The notes: a model not told the origin generated them from the sequence alone. A stretch of DNA of 64,000 nucleotides from Sinomicrobium soli (GCF_003285545.1 NZ_QLNV01000003.1:1-64000); one strand, 5' to 3'; numbered from the stretch's first letter, positions 9,502 to 17,824 are shown. Translations and numbers: made by a program.

Positions 9502-9565
9502 AACGGTATATTTTTGATATAAAAGTAATGGATAAATACCTTATGCAGGGTAACCTGGGTTACAC

Positions 9566-9602
9566 AAAAAAAGCCGCCCCCGAAACAGTCGGGGGCGGCT
9601 TT
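9566..9602 (-). terminator. intrinsic terminator of the ferredoxin gene
   Basis: Perfect 14-bp stem (AAAGCCGCCCCCGA / TCGGGGGCGGCTTT, 9570-9583 and 9589-9602) with a 5-base loop. On the minus strand it is followed by a run of T. It lies between the ferredoxin stop (9630) and the start of the downstream dioxygenase gene, so the two are separate transcription units. Confidence 0.85.
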
Positions 9603-9629
9603 CCATAGTTAAGAAAAATATCGCTATAC

Positions 9630-9980
9630 CTACTCCGGGTGCATGAAACGCTGTTTCCCGAGCAGTTCTTCTTCGCTCTCTACGTGATCGTCGTCCGGCA
9701 CACAGCAGTCTACCGGGCATACCGCGGCACATTGAGGTTCTTCGTGAAAACCTTTACACTCCGTACATTTGTCCGGAACAATATAATAGATCTCATCAGA
9801 CACCGGTTCCTGCGCATCATCGGCATTTACTTCACTCCCGTTGGGAAGCACAACATCACCGGACAGCGAAGTACCGTCGCTGTATCTCCAGTCGTCTGCC
9901 CCTTCGTAAATAGCCGTGTTCGGGCATTCCGGTTCACAGGCCCCGCAGTTTATACATTCATCTGTTATGATAATTGCCAT
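9630..9980 (-). CDS. two-cluster 4Fe-4S ferredoxin
   Basis: 116 residues. The first cluster motif is Cys9-xx-Cys12-xx-Cys15-xxx-Cys19-Pro. The second uses Cys72-xx-Cys75-x8-Cys84-xxx-Cys88-Pro, with two more Cys at 92-93. About 50 acidic residues separate the motifs, longer than in the clostridial type; the wide Cys75-Cys84 spacing is typical of Alvin-type ferredoxins. It is a soluble electron carrier. It is divergently placed from the acyl-CoA reductase gene, an arrangement that I recall as frequent in Flavobacteriaceae. It has its own promoter and terminator, so it is monocistronic. The electron partner is not evident here. Confidence 0.92.
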   Translation of the reverse strand: MAIIITDECINCGACEPECPNTAIYEGADDWRYSDGTSLSGDVVLPNGSEVNADDAQEPVSDEIYYIVPDKCTECKGFHEEPQCAAVCPVDCCVPDDDHVESEEELLGKQRFMHPE

Positions 9981-10011
9981 GTTTCTCTCTTTTTGGTGTA
10001 ACTTTGTGAAG

Positions 10012-10043
10012 CAAAAATACGGCGAAAAGGAATTCTATACAAA
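10012..10043 (-). promoter_or_regulatory. promoter of the ferredoxin gene
   Basis: On the minus strand TTTG (10043-10040), a 20-base spacer, then TATTTTTG (10019-10012). This is a full match to the Bacteroidota -33/-7 pattern. The predicted start site leaves a leader of roughly 25 nt before the ATG at 9980. Confidence 0.7.
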
Positions 10044-10203
10044 AAAACTAGACTTTTCATTTTTACGGGTTTTTCCGGGAACGCCCCAACCCGGCATAAG
10101 TTCCGGTTTTGCCTGTTTTTTGCCTGTTTTTCAAGATCTGAAAACACGATGAAATAGTCGGAAGTCGGAAGTAAATTTACTTCGGGCCTCGAAAACAAAC
10201 AAT

Positions 10204-11265
10204 ATGAATGCTATGCAGAAGAATACAGACGCTTTTGTACAACTGGGGGCTTTTATGGCACAGTTCGGAACGGAGGTCCCCGTTCGCAATGAAAGTGTGG
10301 CGCACAATGATCTCTTTTACGAAGCCTTTAAAAAGCAATTGCAGCTTGCAGAAACACACAACGGGTGGTTTACCCCTTCAAACCTGGCTTTTGCCCTGGA
10401 CCAGTGGGGGGCGGCACTGCGCAGGGAAAACCTGCTGGACTGGCTCTCGGCATATCCCCTGGAAAAAGCCACCCCGCAGCGTATCGCGGTTATCATGGCC
10501 GGGAATATCCCCCTGGTCGGTTTTCACGATTTTATGAGCGTACTGCTCTGCGGACATTCGGTGATCGTAAAACAGTCTTCAAACGACCGCCACCTGCTGC
10601 CTTTCCTGGCAAAGTACCTGGAACACGTCAACCCCGGATTCCGCGGAAAGATCCGTTTTACGGAAGACCGGATAGAGGACTACGATGCCGTAATCGCTAC
10701 GGGGAGCAATAATACGGCGAGGTACTTTGAATACTATTTCGGAAAAAAACCGCATATCATCAGGAAAAACAGGAATTCGGTAGCCGTCCTGAACGGCAGC
10801 GAAACCCCGGACCGGCTGGAAGCCCTGGGAGAGGATATTTTCAGGTACTTCGGACTCGGGTGCCGCAACGTATCGAAATTATTCGTTCCGGAACACTATG
10901 ATTTCGATATCCTTTTCAGGGCTGTATACCCCTATAAGGATATTATCGAAATACAGAAATACGCCAACAATTACGACTACAACAAGGCCGTATACCTGAT
11001 GAGCCTCTTTAAATTACAGGACAACGGATTCCTGATGCTCAAGGAAGACGAGAGTTACGCTTCCCCTATTGCCACCCTCTTTTACGAAACCTATTCGGAC
11101 CCCCGCGGGCTACAGGAAAAATTACGGGAAGATGCGGAGCACATCCAGTGTATTGTGGCCGAAGGATTTCCGGATTCCGGTATCCCTTTCGGACACACGC
11201 AGAAACCCGGACTGAAAGATTATGCGGACGAGGTGGATACGGTTGATTTCCTGTTAAAAATATAA
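10204..11265 (+). CDS. acyl-CoA reductase (LuxC-like)
   Basis: 353 residues. It resembles the LuxC/acyl-CoA reductase family: an aldehyde-dehydrogenase-like Rossmann fold, the segment AVIMAGNIPLVGFHDF (nucleotide-binding loop), VIATGSNNTARYFEYYF, and the region FGLGCRNVSKLFVPE carrying the likely catalytic Cys. The family reduces acyl-CoA or acyl thioesters to aldehydes with NADPH. It is shorter than LuxC (about 480), as in other flavobacterial members. The gene is followed by serC and serA on the same strand. This order suggests co-regulation but no obvious metabolic link with serine synthesis. Spacing to serC is 92 bases, so serC may have its own promoter. Confidence 0.85.
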   Translation: MNAMQKNTDAFVQLGAFMAQFGTEVPVRNESVAHNDLFYEAFKKQLQLAETHNGWFTPSNLAFALDQWGAALRRENLLDWLSAYPLEKATPQRIAVIMAGNIPLVGFHDFMSVLLCGHSVIVKQSSNDRHLLPFLAKYLEHVNPGFRGKIRFTEDRIEDYDAVIATGSNNTARYFEYYFGKKPHIIRKNRNSVAVLNGSETPDRLEALGEDIFRYFGLGCRNVSKLFVPEHYDFDILFRAVYPYKDIIEIQKYANNYDYNKAVYLMSLFKLQDNGFLMLKEDESYASPIATLFYETYSDPRGLQEKLREDAEHIQCIVAEGFPDSGIPFGHTQKPGLKDYADEVDTVDFLLKI

Positions 11266-11357
11266 CAAATATTTATTGTTCTTTTGTTCTGATTTCATTG
11301 TAATTTTAGCATTTTTGCATAGAACTCATTCAACACAACATTTGTCAAATCTACATA

Positions 11358-12425
11358 ATGAAAAAACACAATTTTAGTGCCGGCCCCTGTGTACTTCCAC
11401 AGGAAGTCATGAAGAAAGCTTCCGAAGCGATCCTCAATTTCAACGGACTGGATCTTTCGCTGATAGAAGTATCCCACCGCAGCAAGGATGTTATCGAAGT
11501 CATGGAAACCGCGCGTTCCCTCGCTGTCGAACTGCTCGGCCTGGAAGGCAAGGGATACAAGGCACTCTTCCTCCAGGGAGGTGCCAGCCTCGAATTTTTA
11601 ATGGTAGCCTATAACCTGCTGGAAAAGAAGGCGGCGTATTTAAATACCGGTACCTGGAGCAGCAAGGCCATTAAAGAAGCCAGAATGCTGGGAGACGTGG
11701 TAGAGGTAGCCTCTTCCAAAGACGCCAATTTCAATTATATCCCGAAAGGGTACAGCATTCCCGAAGACGCCGATTATTTTCACTGTACCAGCAACAACAC
11801 CATTTTCGGTACACAGATCAAGGAATTTCCCGAAACCGGGGTTCCGCTGGTCTGCGACATGAGTTCGGACATCTTTTCCAGGCAGCTTGATTTCTCAAAA
11901 TTCGATATCATCTATGCCGGGGCCCAGAAAAATATGGGGCCTGCCGGGACTACCCTGGTAGTGATAAAGGAAGACGTACTCGGAAAAGTTTCCCGAACCA
12001 TTCCTTCTATGCTCGATTACCGGGTACACCTCGACAAAGACAGCATGTTCAATACGCCCCCGGTATTTGCAGTATATGTATCCATGCTCACCCTGCAGTG
12101 GCTCAAAGACCTCGGAGGTGTACCGGCCATTGAAAAGATAAACAATGAAAAAGCTTCCCTCGTATACGGTGAAATAGACCGGAATCCGCTCTTTAAAGGA
12201 TTTGCCGCAGTAGAAGACAGGAGCCCGATGAATGCGACCTTTAATCTGACTGATGAAGCCCATAAGGATGCTTTCGACGCACTCTGGAAAGCAGCGGGCA
12301 TCAACGGCCTCAACGGTCACCGCAGTGTAGGAGGATACCGTGCCTCCATGTACAATGCGCTTTCCGTGGACAGCGCCAGGGTACTGGTGGAGGCCATGCA
12401 GGAACTGGAGAAAAAAGTAGGATAA
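11358..12425 (+). CDS. serC: phosphoserine aminotransferase
   Basis: 355 residues, full length for the family. It begins with the hallmark HNFSAGPCVLP and has the FLQGGAS substrate loop (72-78) and the pyridoxal-phosphate lysine Lys191 in YAGAQKNMGPAG. The C-terminal GLNGHRSVGGYRASMYN is also diagnostic. It converts 3-phosphohydroxypyruvate and glutamate into phosphoserine and 2-oxoglutarate; the same fold also serves pyridoxine synthesis in some bacteria. Cytoplasmic. It is followed 61 bases later by serA, forming a compact serine-synthesis unit. A possible promoter (TTTG, 23 bases, CATTTTTG) lies just upstream, near 11284-11320, but is not a perfect match. Confidence 0.97.
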   Translation: MKKHNFSAGPCVLPQEVMKKASEAILNFNGLDLSLIEVSHRSKDVIEVMETARSLAVELLGLEGKGYKALFLQGGASLEFLMVAYNLLEKKAAYLNTGTWSSKAIKEARMLGDVVEVASSKDANFNYIPKGYSIPEDADYFHCTSNNTIFGTQIKEFPETGVPLVCDMSSDIFSRQLDFSKFDIIYAGAQKNMGPAGTTLVVIKEDVLGKVSRTIPSMLDYRVHLDKDSMFNTPPVFAVYVSMLTLQWLKDLGGVPAIEKINNEKASLVYGEIDRNPLFKGFAAVEDRSPMNATFNLTDEAHKDAFDALWKAAGINGLNGHRSVGGYRASMYNALSVDSARVLVEAMQELEKKVG

Positions 12426-12486
12426 CCCGAATATAAACAACAACATCCTGTTCCCGAAGCGGAACGGGAACACAAAACAGCATAAC

Positions 12487-13440
12487 ATGAAAGTATTAGC
12501 CAACGACGGGATTTCCCAAAGCGGGATTGATGCCCTGGAACAGGGAGGCTTTGAAGTGATCACCACCAAAGTAGCCCAGGAACAGCTTGTAACCTATATC
12601 AACGAAAACAACATCGATGTTATCCTGGTCCGCTCCGCCACCAAGGTGAGAAAAGACCTTATCGATGCCTGTCCGGGTATCAAGGTTATCGGGCGCGGTG
12701 GCGTAGGAATGGACAATATCGACGTGGAGTATGCGCGTTCCAAAGGGCTCAGCGTTATCAATACTCCCGCGGCCTCTTCCGAGTCTGTTGCCGAACTGGT
12801 ATTTGCACACCTGTACGGCGGAGTGCGTTTCCTCTATGATGCCAACAGGAATATGCCGCTGGAAGGAGAGACCAAATTCGGCCAGCTTAAAAAAGCCTAT
12901 GCCGGAGGCGTGGAACTTCGCGGAAAAACCCTGGGGATCATCGGTATCGGGCGTATAGGTCTGGAAGTGGCCAGAATAGCGCTCGGTGTAGGGATGAAAG
13001 TTGTCGTTGCCGACAAATTCGTGGAAGAGACCGAGGTTACCGTCGATTTCTTTGACGGGCAATCTGTTTCCGTAAAACTCAAAACCATATCTCCCGAGGA
13101 AGTTTACCGGCAGGCAGACTTTATTACGCTGCATGTCCCCGCCCAGAAGGAATATGTGATCGGGGAAAAAGAACTGGGGCTTATGAAAGATGGTGCGGCC
13201 ATCGTGAATGCGGCCCGGGGAGGCGTTGTTGACGAAGTGGCACTGGTAAAAGCCCTCGACAGCGGAAAGCTGGCTTTTGCAGGACTTGATGTTTTTGAGA
13301 ACGAGCCCACTCCTGCCGTCAAGGTGCTCATGCACCCCAAAATATCGCTTACTCCCCATATCGGTGCCGCTACCAACGAGGCACAAAGCAGGATAGGTAC
13401 GGAGCTTGCAGAACAAATTATCAGCATTTTAAAGTCATAA
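12487..13440 (+). CDS. serA: D-3-phosphoglycerate dehydrogenase, short form
   Basis: 317 residues. NAD-binding motif GIGRIG (153-158) and the catalytic set Arg244 (NAARGG), Glu273 (ENEP) and His291 (TPHIGAAT) are all present. It lacks the C-terminal ACT domain of E. coli SerA, so serine feedback inhibition of that type is not expected. It catalyses the first committed step of serine synthesis. It lies directly after serC and is followed by a clear intrinsic terminator at 13472-13506, so serC-serA probably end one transcript. A related 2-hydroxyacid dehydrogenase with another substrate is possible, but the pairing with serC makes SerA by far the best call. Confidence 0.93.
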   Translation: MKVLANDGISQSGIDALEQGGFEVITTKVAQEQLVTYINENNIDVILVRSATKVRKDLIDACPGIKVIGRGGVGMDNIDVEYARSKGLSVINTPAASSESVAELVFAHLYGGVRFLYDANRNMPLEGETKFGQLKKAYAGGVELRGKTLGIIGIGRIGLEVARIALGVGMKVVVADKFVEETEVTVDFFDGQSVSVKLKTISPEEVYRQADFITLHVPAQKEYVIGEKELGLMKDGAAIVNAARGGVVDEVALVKALDSGKLAFAGLDVFENEPTPAVKVLMHPKISLTPHIGAATNEAQSRIGTELAEQIISILKS

Positions 13441-13471
13441 TCGGTACGATAATCGACATTATAGCAATTTC

Positions 13472-13506
13472 AAAAAGTCTCCTCGAATCATTTGAGGAGA
13501 CTTTTT
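13472..13506 (+). terminator. intrinsic terminator after serA
   Basis: Thirteen-base perfect stem AAAAAGTCTCCTC / GAGGAGACTTTTT with a 9-base loop and a T-run contained in the 3' arm. It lies 31 bases after the serA stop. Confidence 0.85.
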
Positions 13507-13546
13507 CGTATCTTGGGATGGCATAACATTCAAAAACATCAAACAC

Positions 13547-14176
13547 ATGGCAGGTATAGCAGACCTTTTAAACAGCGATCTGGGCAGACAAATTATAGGC
13601 GGGGTCAGCAGTGAGGCCGGAACTTCACAACAGGAAACCTCCAGCGTACTGTCTATGGCGCTCCCTGTGCTTATGGGAGCCATGCAGAAAAACGCCTCTT
13701 CACCCGAAGGAGCCTCCAGCTTGCTCGGCGCCCTCTCGGGCAGCAAACACACCGGGGGAATCCTCGACAACCTCGGAGGGTTTTTCGGAGGCGGGGTCAA
13801 CCAGGAAGACGAACAGGACGGCGCCGGGATCCTCGGGCATATTCTGGGCAGCAAACAATCGACCGTAGAAAACGCGATCAGCCAGAAATCCGGGGTGAGT
13901 TCGGGTACGGTAAGCAAGATCATAAAAATAGCCGCTCCTATTCTTATGGGATACCTGGCCAAACAGGCCAGAAACCAAAATGTAAATTCTACAGAGGGCC
14001 TGTCAGGCCTGTTAGGTAACCTTATGGGGGGCCAGGGAGACAAAAACCAGAGCCTGGTCACTTCCCTGCTCGACTCCGACGGAGACGGAAGCGTCCTCGA
14101 CGATATTGCCGGCATGGCCTTCGGAGGAAAAAAAGGCGGTGCAGGAGACCTGCTCGGCGGACTGTTCGGGAAATAA
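13547..14176 (+). CDS. DUF937 family protein
   Basis: 209 residues with no signal peptide or membrane segment. It starts MAGIADLLNSDLGRQIIGG, and is Gly/Ser-rich with repeated segments such as LPVLMGAMQ and APILMGYLA, the paired motifs of the DUF937 family (YidB-like proteins). The C-terminal third contains DSDGDGSVLDDIAG, an acidic loop resembling a calcium-binding or dockerin-like turn, then a GGKKGG...LLGGLFGK tail. Molecular role unknown; the family is small, soluble and widespread. The gene sits between two intrinsic terminators, so it is likely monocistronic. Confidence 0.85.
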   Translation: MAGIADLLNSDLGRQIIGGVSSEAGTSQQETSSVLSMALPVLMGAMQKNASSPEGASSLLGALSGSKHTGGILDNLGGFFGGGVNQEDEQDGAGILGHILGSKQSTVENAISQKSGVSSGTVSKIIKIAAPILMGYLAKQARNQNVNSTEGLSGLLGNLMGGQGDKNQSLVTSLLDSDGDGSVLDDIAGMAFGGKKGGAGDLLGGLFGK

Positions 14177-14204
14177 GCCCGTCTTTTACAGCACATATAA
14201 AAAT

Positions 14205-14238
14205 CACCCCGCAATGTTTTTGCGGGGTGGTATTTTTT
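14205..14238 (+). terminator. intrinsic terminator after the DUF937 gene
   Basis: CACCCCGCA (14205-14213) pairs with TGCGGGGTG (14221-14229) across a 7-base loop, followed by TATTTTTTT. It is 28 bases past the stop codon. Confidence 0.85.
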
Positions 14239-14286
14239 TATGATATTTCGGGGGTAGTAGGTTAATAAGTTATTTAGGCAAGCCGT

Positions 14287-14310
14287 AACTCAATAACCCA
14301 ATAACTCAAC
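14287..14310 (+). repeat. octamer tandem repeat, 3 units
   Basis: AACTCAAT, AACCCAAT, AACTCAAC in direct succession, ending 13 bases before the start codon of the next gene. Rotations and reverse complements of the same 8-mer recur after dnaA (19257-19288). Confidence 0.6.
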
Positions 14311-14323
14311 ATAAATCATCACC

Positions 14324-15028
14324 ATGAAAAACAAGACAGCATACATTACGGGAGGCTCCAAAGGCATAGGCCTCGGCATTGCACAGGCATTACTGAACAG
14401 CGGCATGAGGGTCGCCATCAGTTGCAGGGACGTAAAAACGGGAGAAGAAACCATGAAAAGCATTACCGATAAGAGCGATAGCTATATGGTGATCGCTTCC
14501 GACGTTCGTGAATTTGCCTCGGAGGAAAAAGCCATCGACAAGGTTCTCGAAGCCTGGGGACAGCTGGATGTAGTGGTGGCCAATGCCGGAATAGGCCGGT
14601 ATGCCCCCATAGACGAACTTACCCCTGAACAATGGCAGGACACTATAGACACCAACCTGACAGGCGTATTTCACACGGTAAAGGCTTCCGTAGAAGCATT
14701 GAAGAAGAGCAAGGGCTACCTGATCACCATTGCCAGCCTGGCCGGAACAAATTTCTTTCCCAAAGGGGCCGTGTACAACGCCAGCAAGTTCGGGCTCGTA
14801 GGGTTTACACAGGCCGTAATGCTCGACCTGCGCCCGTATGACGTAAAAGTCTCTACCATCATGCCCGGATCGGTTGCCACCTACTTTAACGGGAATATCC
14901 CCGACGCTTCCGATGCCTGGAAAATACAACCGGAAGATATCGGGCAAATGGTAGCCGATCTGCTCCGTATGCCTGCCAGGACACTGCCCAGTAAAATAGA
15001 GGTACGGCCGAGTAAGACTTCGTTGTAG
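14324..15028 (+). CDS. short-chain dehydrogenase/reductase (SDR)
   Basis: 234 residues, a classical SDR. It has the NAD(P) motif TGGSKGIG (9-16), ANAG near residue 87, catalytic Ser138, Tyr151 and Lys155 (YNASK), and the PGSVAT segment after them. A basic residue in the glycine loop (Lys13) and Arg at the end of beta-2 favour NADPH. The substrate is not predictable; similar flavobacterial proteins are annotated as 3-oxoacyl-ACP reductase-like or general oxidoreductases. Cytoplasmic. It is followed by a repeat-filled gene-free kilobase rather than an obvious terminator. Confidence 0.92.
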   Translation: MKNKTAYITGGSKGIGLGIAQALLNSGMRVAISCRDVKTGEETMKSITDKSDSYMVIASDVREFASEEKAIDKVLEAWGQLDVVVANAGIGRYAPIDELTPEQWQDTIDTNLTGVFHTVKASVEALKKSKGYLITIASLAGTNFFPKGAVYNASKFGLVGFTQAVMLDLRPYDVKVSTIMPGSVATYFNGNIPDASDAWKIQPEDIGQMVADLLRMPARTLPSKIEVRPSKTSL

Positions 15029-15037
15029 TAGTTGATT

Positions 15038-15058
15038 AGTTCTTAGTTCGTAGTTTGT
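15038..15058 (+). repeat. heptamer array (AGTTCTT type), 3 units
   Basis: AGTTCTT, AGTTCGT, AGTTTGT in phase, followed by a slipped TAGTTGTTG. The first two units recur in the same order at 22595-22608. The reverse complement (AACTAAG type) is found at 19290-19324. Confidence 0.6.
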
Positions 15059-15066
15059 TAGTTGTT

Positions 15067-15188
15067 GTCATTCCGACGATAGAGCCTGTCCCGGCCTTTT
15101 CGGTCGGGGAGGAATCTCCGGTGCTTCCTTTATGCTGTTGAAGTTCCCTTGCTCCTGGGTTGAGATTCTTCGCTTCGCTCTGAATGAC
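15067..15188 (+). repeat. dispersed repeat, copy 1 (GTCATTCC...GAATGAC)
   Basis: The 122-base element starts GTCATTCCGACGA and ends CTCTGAATGAC, so its ends GTCATTC/GAATGAC are inverted repeats. It shares blocks GGAATCTCCGG, TTATGCTGTTGAAG and GGTTGAGATTCTTC with the other copies. It contains an extra internal hairpin segment (CCGGCCTTTTCGGTCGG) not seen in copies 2 and 3. No open frame. Confidence 0.75.
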
Positions 15189-15195
15189 AAGCATT

Positions 15196-15301
15196 GTCAT
15201 TCCAACGAAAGGAGGAATCTCCGGGCTTTCGGTTATGCTGTTGAAGATTCTTTGCTCCGGGGTTGAGATTCTTCCCTCCGCTGCGCTTCGCTACCCATGA
15301 C
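15196..15301 (+). repeat. dispersed repeat, copy 2
   Basis: Starts GTCATTCCAACGAAAGG and shares GGAATCTCCGG, GTTATGCTGTTGAAG and GGGGTTGAGATTCTTC with copy 1. The right end is degenerate, CCATGAC instead of GAATGAC. Only 7 bases separate it from copy 1. Confidence 0.7.
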
Positions 15302-15326
15302 GTGTCTATCGTAAGTTGCTCCATTT

Positions 15327-15385
15327 CAAAAACTCCCCTCTTCAGACGAAGAGGGGTGGGCAGCTATGCTGGCCGGGGAGTTTTG
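15327..15385. repeat. hairpin element with AAAACTCCCC ends
   Basis: Outer arms CAAAAACTCCCC and GGGGAGTTTTG are inverted repeats. Inside is a second perfect hairpin, CCCCTCTTC / GAAGAGGGG around AGAC. Total about 59 bases. It resembles a small REP-like palindromic unit rather than a terminator, since no gene ends here. Confidence 0.55.
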
Positions 15386-15448
15386 AACGGCCTGAACTTT
15401 GGCGTATATTCCCAAAGGTTTGGGATTATCCTTATGATCCGGGCTTTC

Positions 15449-15504
15449 AAAACCCTCCGTCTCATCGAAGATGAGCCACCTCCCTTCGTCTGAAGGGAGG
15501 AGTT
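15449..15504. repeat. double-hairpin element (CTCCCTTC / GAAGGGAG)
   Basis: Contains CTCATC-GAA-GATGAG followed by CTCCCTTC-GTCT-GAAGGGAG, bounded by AAAACCCTCC and GGGAGGAGTT. The GTCTGAAG core is shared in reverse orientation with the neighbouring element at 15327-15385, which suggests the same repeat superfamily. Confidence 0.5.
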
Positions 15505-15597
15505 ATGTGTGGGTTTATCACATTTGATCTATGAAGACAAAAACGTCATCTTCATTTATGCGGTTGCTTAAACGTTAGGTCTCTGAATGACATTGTT

Positions 15598-15714
15598 GTC
15601 ATTCCGACGATAGGAGGAATCTCCGGTGCTTCCTTTATGCTGTTGAAGTTCCTTTGGGCTATGGTAGAGATTCCCTGCCGGCCGGACAGGCGGGTTCGCT
15701 TCGCTCTGAATAAC
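15598..15714 (+). repeat. dispersed repeat, copy 3
   Basis: Begins GTCATTCCGACGATAGG and shares with copy 1 the long block through GGTGCTTCCTTTATGC. It ends TTCGCTTCGCTCTGAATAACA, one base off the GAATGAC end. A stray CTCTGAATGAC just before it (15582-15592) looks like the tail of a further, mostly lost copy. Confidence 0.7.
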
Positions 15715-15909
15715 ACTTCCAACCCCGAAATATACATTAAAACCAGTATTCGCAAAATGAGAATATACATTTCTAAAAAAACATTACATATTCATTACCA
15801 GTTTTTTAAATATGATTACCTAAACTTATAATATAATATAAATATCACGGCTTAATAGCGACACAATCACACCATTACAAGCTGTAAAAATCGCTACTTT
15901 CACCGGATA

Positions 15910-15943
15910 TTGTGGCAGCTGAACAACTTAATCACTATCTTTG
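15910..15943 (+). promoter_or_regulatory. promoter of the rRNA methyltransferase gene
   Basis: TTG (15910-15912), a 23-base spacer, then TATCTTTG (15936-15943). It matches the Bacteroidota consensus and would give a leader of about 17 nt before the ATG at 15967. Confidence 0.6.
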
Positions 15944-15966
15944 CCCCCTGAAAAAATTAATGACCT

Positions 15967-17187
15967 ATGTCTATGCGCCTGCACAGAAATCTTGTATTTA
16001 CCGTAATCGATGCACTTAATGCCGTTTTTAATGAAGACGAATACGCCGACAAGGTGGTGGCACGCGCGCTTAAAAAAGACAAGCGGTGGGGAAGTTCGGA
16101 TCGCAGGTTTGTGGCGGAAACCATTTACGACATTGTAAGGTGGAAGCGGCTGTATGCGGAGATCGCAGACGTAAAAGAGCCCTTTAACCGGGATAAGCTG
16201 TGGCGTATTTTTGCCGTATGGGCCATATTGAGAGGATACAGGCTCCCCGACTGGAAGCAGCTCGGGGGCACCCCGGCCCGGCGGATCAAGGGGCGTTTCG
16301 AAAGCTTGTCAAAAATACGCGTATACCGGGAATCCATCCCCGACTGGATCGACAACACCGGGGTCGAAGAACTCGGGGAAGCTGTCTGGGAAAAGGAAAT
16401 AGCTGCCCAGAACCAGCAGGCCAGGGTGGTCTTACGGGTCAATACCATAAAGACCTCGAGGGAAAAACTCAAGGCCCTGCTCGACAGCGAAGGCATCGCT
16501 ACCGATACGCATAAAGACTACCCTGATGCCCTTATCCTCAGGGAACGGACCAACGTATTCCTGACACCGATGTTCAAGGACGGACTGTTTGAGGTGCAGG
16601 ACGCCTCATCCCAGCTGGTGGCGCCCCTGCTCGACCTTCAGCCCGGCATGAAAGTAGTGGATGCCTGCGCCGGTGCGGGAGGAAAAACACTGCATATCGC
16701 AGGGCTTATGCAAAATAAGGGGCAGGTCATTGCCATGGACCTGTACGAAAGCAAGATGAAGCAATTGAAGATCCGGGCCAGGAGAAACGATATTCACAAT
16801 ATAGAGTACCGGATCATCGAAAACAGCAAAGTGATCAAGAAACTGCACGGCAAGGCAGACCGCGTACTTATCGATGCCCCATGCAGCGGGCTGGGCGTAC
16901 TGAAAAGGAACCCGGATTCCAAATGGAAATTACAACCGGAGTTCCTCGACAACATAAGAGAAACCCAGCAGGAACTCCTGCAAAGCTATTCCAAAATGGT
17001 CAAACCCGGCGGTAAACTGGTTTACGCTACCTGCTCGGTGCTTCCTTCCGAAAACCAGGAACAGGTAAAAAAATTCCTGGATTCGGAAAACGGGAAATCC
17101 TTTGAACTGGTTAAAGACAAAAAAATACTCGCTTCGGAATCCGGCTTTGACGGATTTTACATGGCGCTGCTCGGGCATAAAGGGTAG
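15967..17187 (+). CDS. RsmB/NOP2-family rRNA (cytosine-5) methyltransferase
   Basis: 406 residues. An N-terminal helical region (1-140, NusB-like or linker) is followed by the Rossmann methyltransferase. The SAM loop is DACAGAGGKT (232-241); the two catalytic cysteines are Cys306 in APCSGLG and Cys356 in YATCSVLPSENQ, the latter being the nucleophile in this family. It transfers a methyl from S-adenosylmethionine to C5 of a cytosine in RNA, most likely 16S rRNA. Its length suits RsmB-like rather than RsmF-like enzymes, though the N-terminal domain is shorter than in E. coli RsmB (429). It has its own promoter and is convergent with the thioesterase gene downstream. Confidence 0.92.
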   Translation: MSMRLHRNLVFTVIDALNAVFNEDEYADKVVARALKKDKRWGSSDRRFVAETIYDIVRWKRLYAEIADVKEPFNRDKLWRIFAVWAILRGYRLPDWKQLGGTPARRIKGRFESLSKIRVYRESIPDWIDNTGVEELGEAVWEKEIAAQNQQARVVLRVNTIKTSREKLKALLDSEGIATDTHKDYPDALILRERTNVFLTPMFKDGLFEVQDASSQLVAPLLDLQPGMKVVDACAGAGGKTLHIAGLMQNKGQVIAMDLYESKMKQLKIRARRNDIHNIEYRIIENSKVIKKLHGKADRVLIDAPCSGLGVLKRNPDSKWKLQPEFLDNIRETQQELLQSYSKMVKPGGKLVYATCSVLPSENQEQVKKFLDSENGKSFELVKDKKILASESGFDGFYMALLGHKG

Positions 17188-17220
17188 GAAAAAAATTCCG
17201 GGACGGTTTCGGACCGTTTC

Positions 17221-17619
17221 CTATTCCCTTATTTTTTCCAGGATATGCCCCGGGCATCTCATCGGCTTTCCGGTACGCTTGTCCACAAAAACCAGTACCG
17301 TATTTCCCAGGGTCAGTACCTCGTCATTTTTTCCCAGGATCTCGTAGTCAAACTCGATCTTCACCCCCGGCTCCGAACGGAGCGAAGTCACCACCCTGAT
17401 CACATCGTCATACCGGGCAGGTTTTTTATAATCGAGTTTCAGCGATACTACCGGGAGCATAATACCCTCTTCCTCCATAGAACGGTAGGAAATTCCGATA
17501 TTCCGAAGCCACTCTACCCGCCCCATTTCCAGGAATTGCGCGTAATTGCCGTGATACACCACCCCCATCTGGTCGGTTTCGCCATATCTGATTCTTATGC
17601 TGATTTCATGTGTTTTCAT
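17221..17619 (-). CDS. YbgC/FadM-type acyl-CoA thioesterase (hotdog fold)
   Basis: 132 residues, one 4HBT hotdog domain. The N-terminal active-site segment RIRYGETDQMGVVYHGNY has the catalytic Asp16 and the following His23; WLRNIGISY is also typical of the family. These enzymes hydrolyse short- to medium-chain acyl-CoA or hydroxybenzoyl-CoA thioesters in the cytoplasm. The gene lies divergent from dnaA, a neighbourhood I recall from other Flavobacteriaceae. Substrate not predictable. Confidence 0.9.
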   Translation of the reverse strand: MKTHEISIRIRYGETDQMGVVYHGNYAQFLEMGRVEWLRNIGISYRSMEEEGIMLPVVSLKLDYKKPARYDDVIRVVTSLRSEPGVKIEFDYEILGKNDEVLTLGNTVLVFVDKRTGKPMRCPGHILEKIRE

Positions 17620-17824
17620 AAAAAATTATCGTATATTTCAGGTGTTAAGATAACGTAAAAATGCTGTTAACAGGCATGAGAAAAAAAAAGTGAATATTCA
17701 ACCGGTATTTGATTTTTTTTTTCAATTTTTTGTTCACATATTTGTTCAACCTAAGACGGGAAGATATATTATTTTCGATCTTCTTTATAATCACTAACCT
17801 AACAAAAAAAACTATTTAGAGGTA

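Larger units (their letters stand above)
15029..15966. other. gene-free kilobase filled with dispersed repeats
   Basis: No real gene; open frames here are short and run through the repeats. From left to right: a heptamer array (15038-15058), three copies of a roughly 105-120 bp GTCATTCC...GAATGAC repeat (15067, 15196, 15598), two different hairpin elements (15327-15385, 15449-15504), then an AT-rich stretch (15720-15900) and the promoter of the rRNA methyltransferase gene (15910-15943). Confidence 0.75.

Noticed and set aside
15029-15966. tRNA or rRNA fragment in the repeat-rich gap
   Set aside because: No cloverleaf, CCA end or rRNA-like stretch; the pairings are explained by the repeats.
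17620-17824. Chromosomal origin next to dnaA
   Set aside because: Only one near-match to a DnaA box (TTGTTCACA at 17730) and no cluster of boxes; AT-richness alone is not enough.
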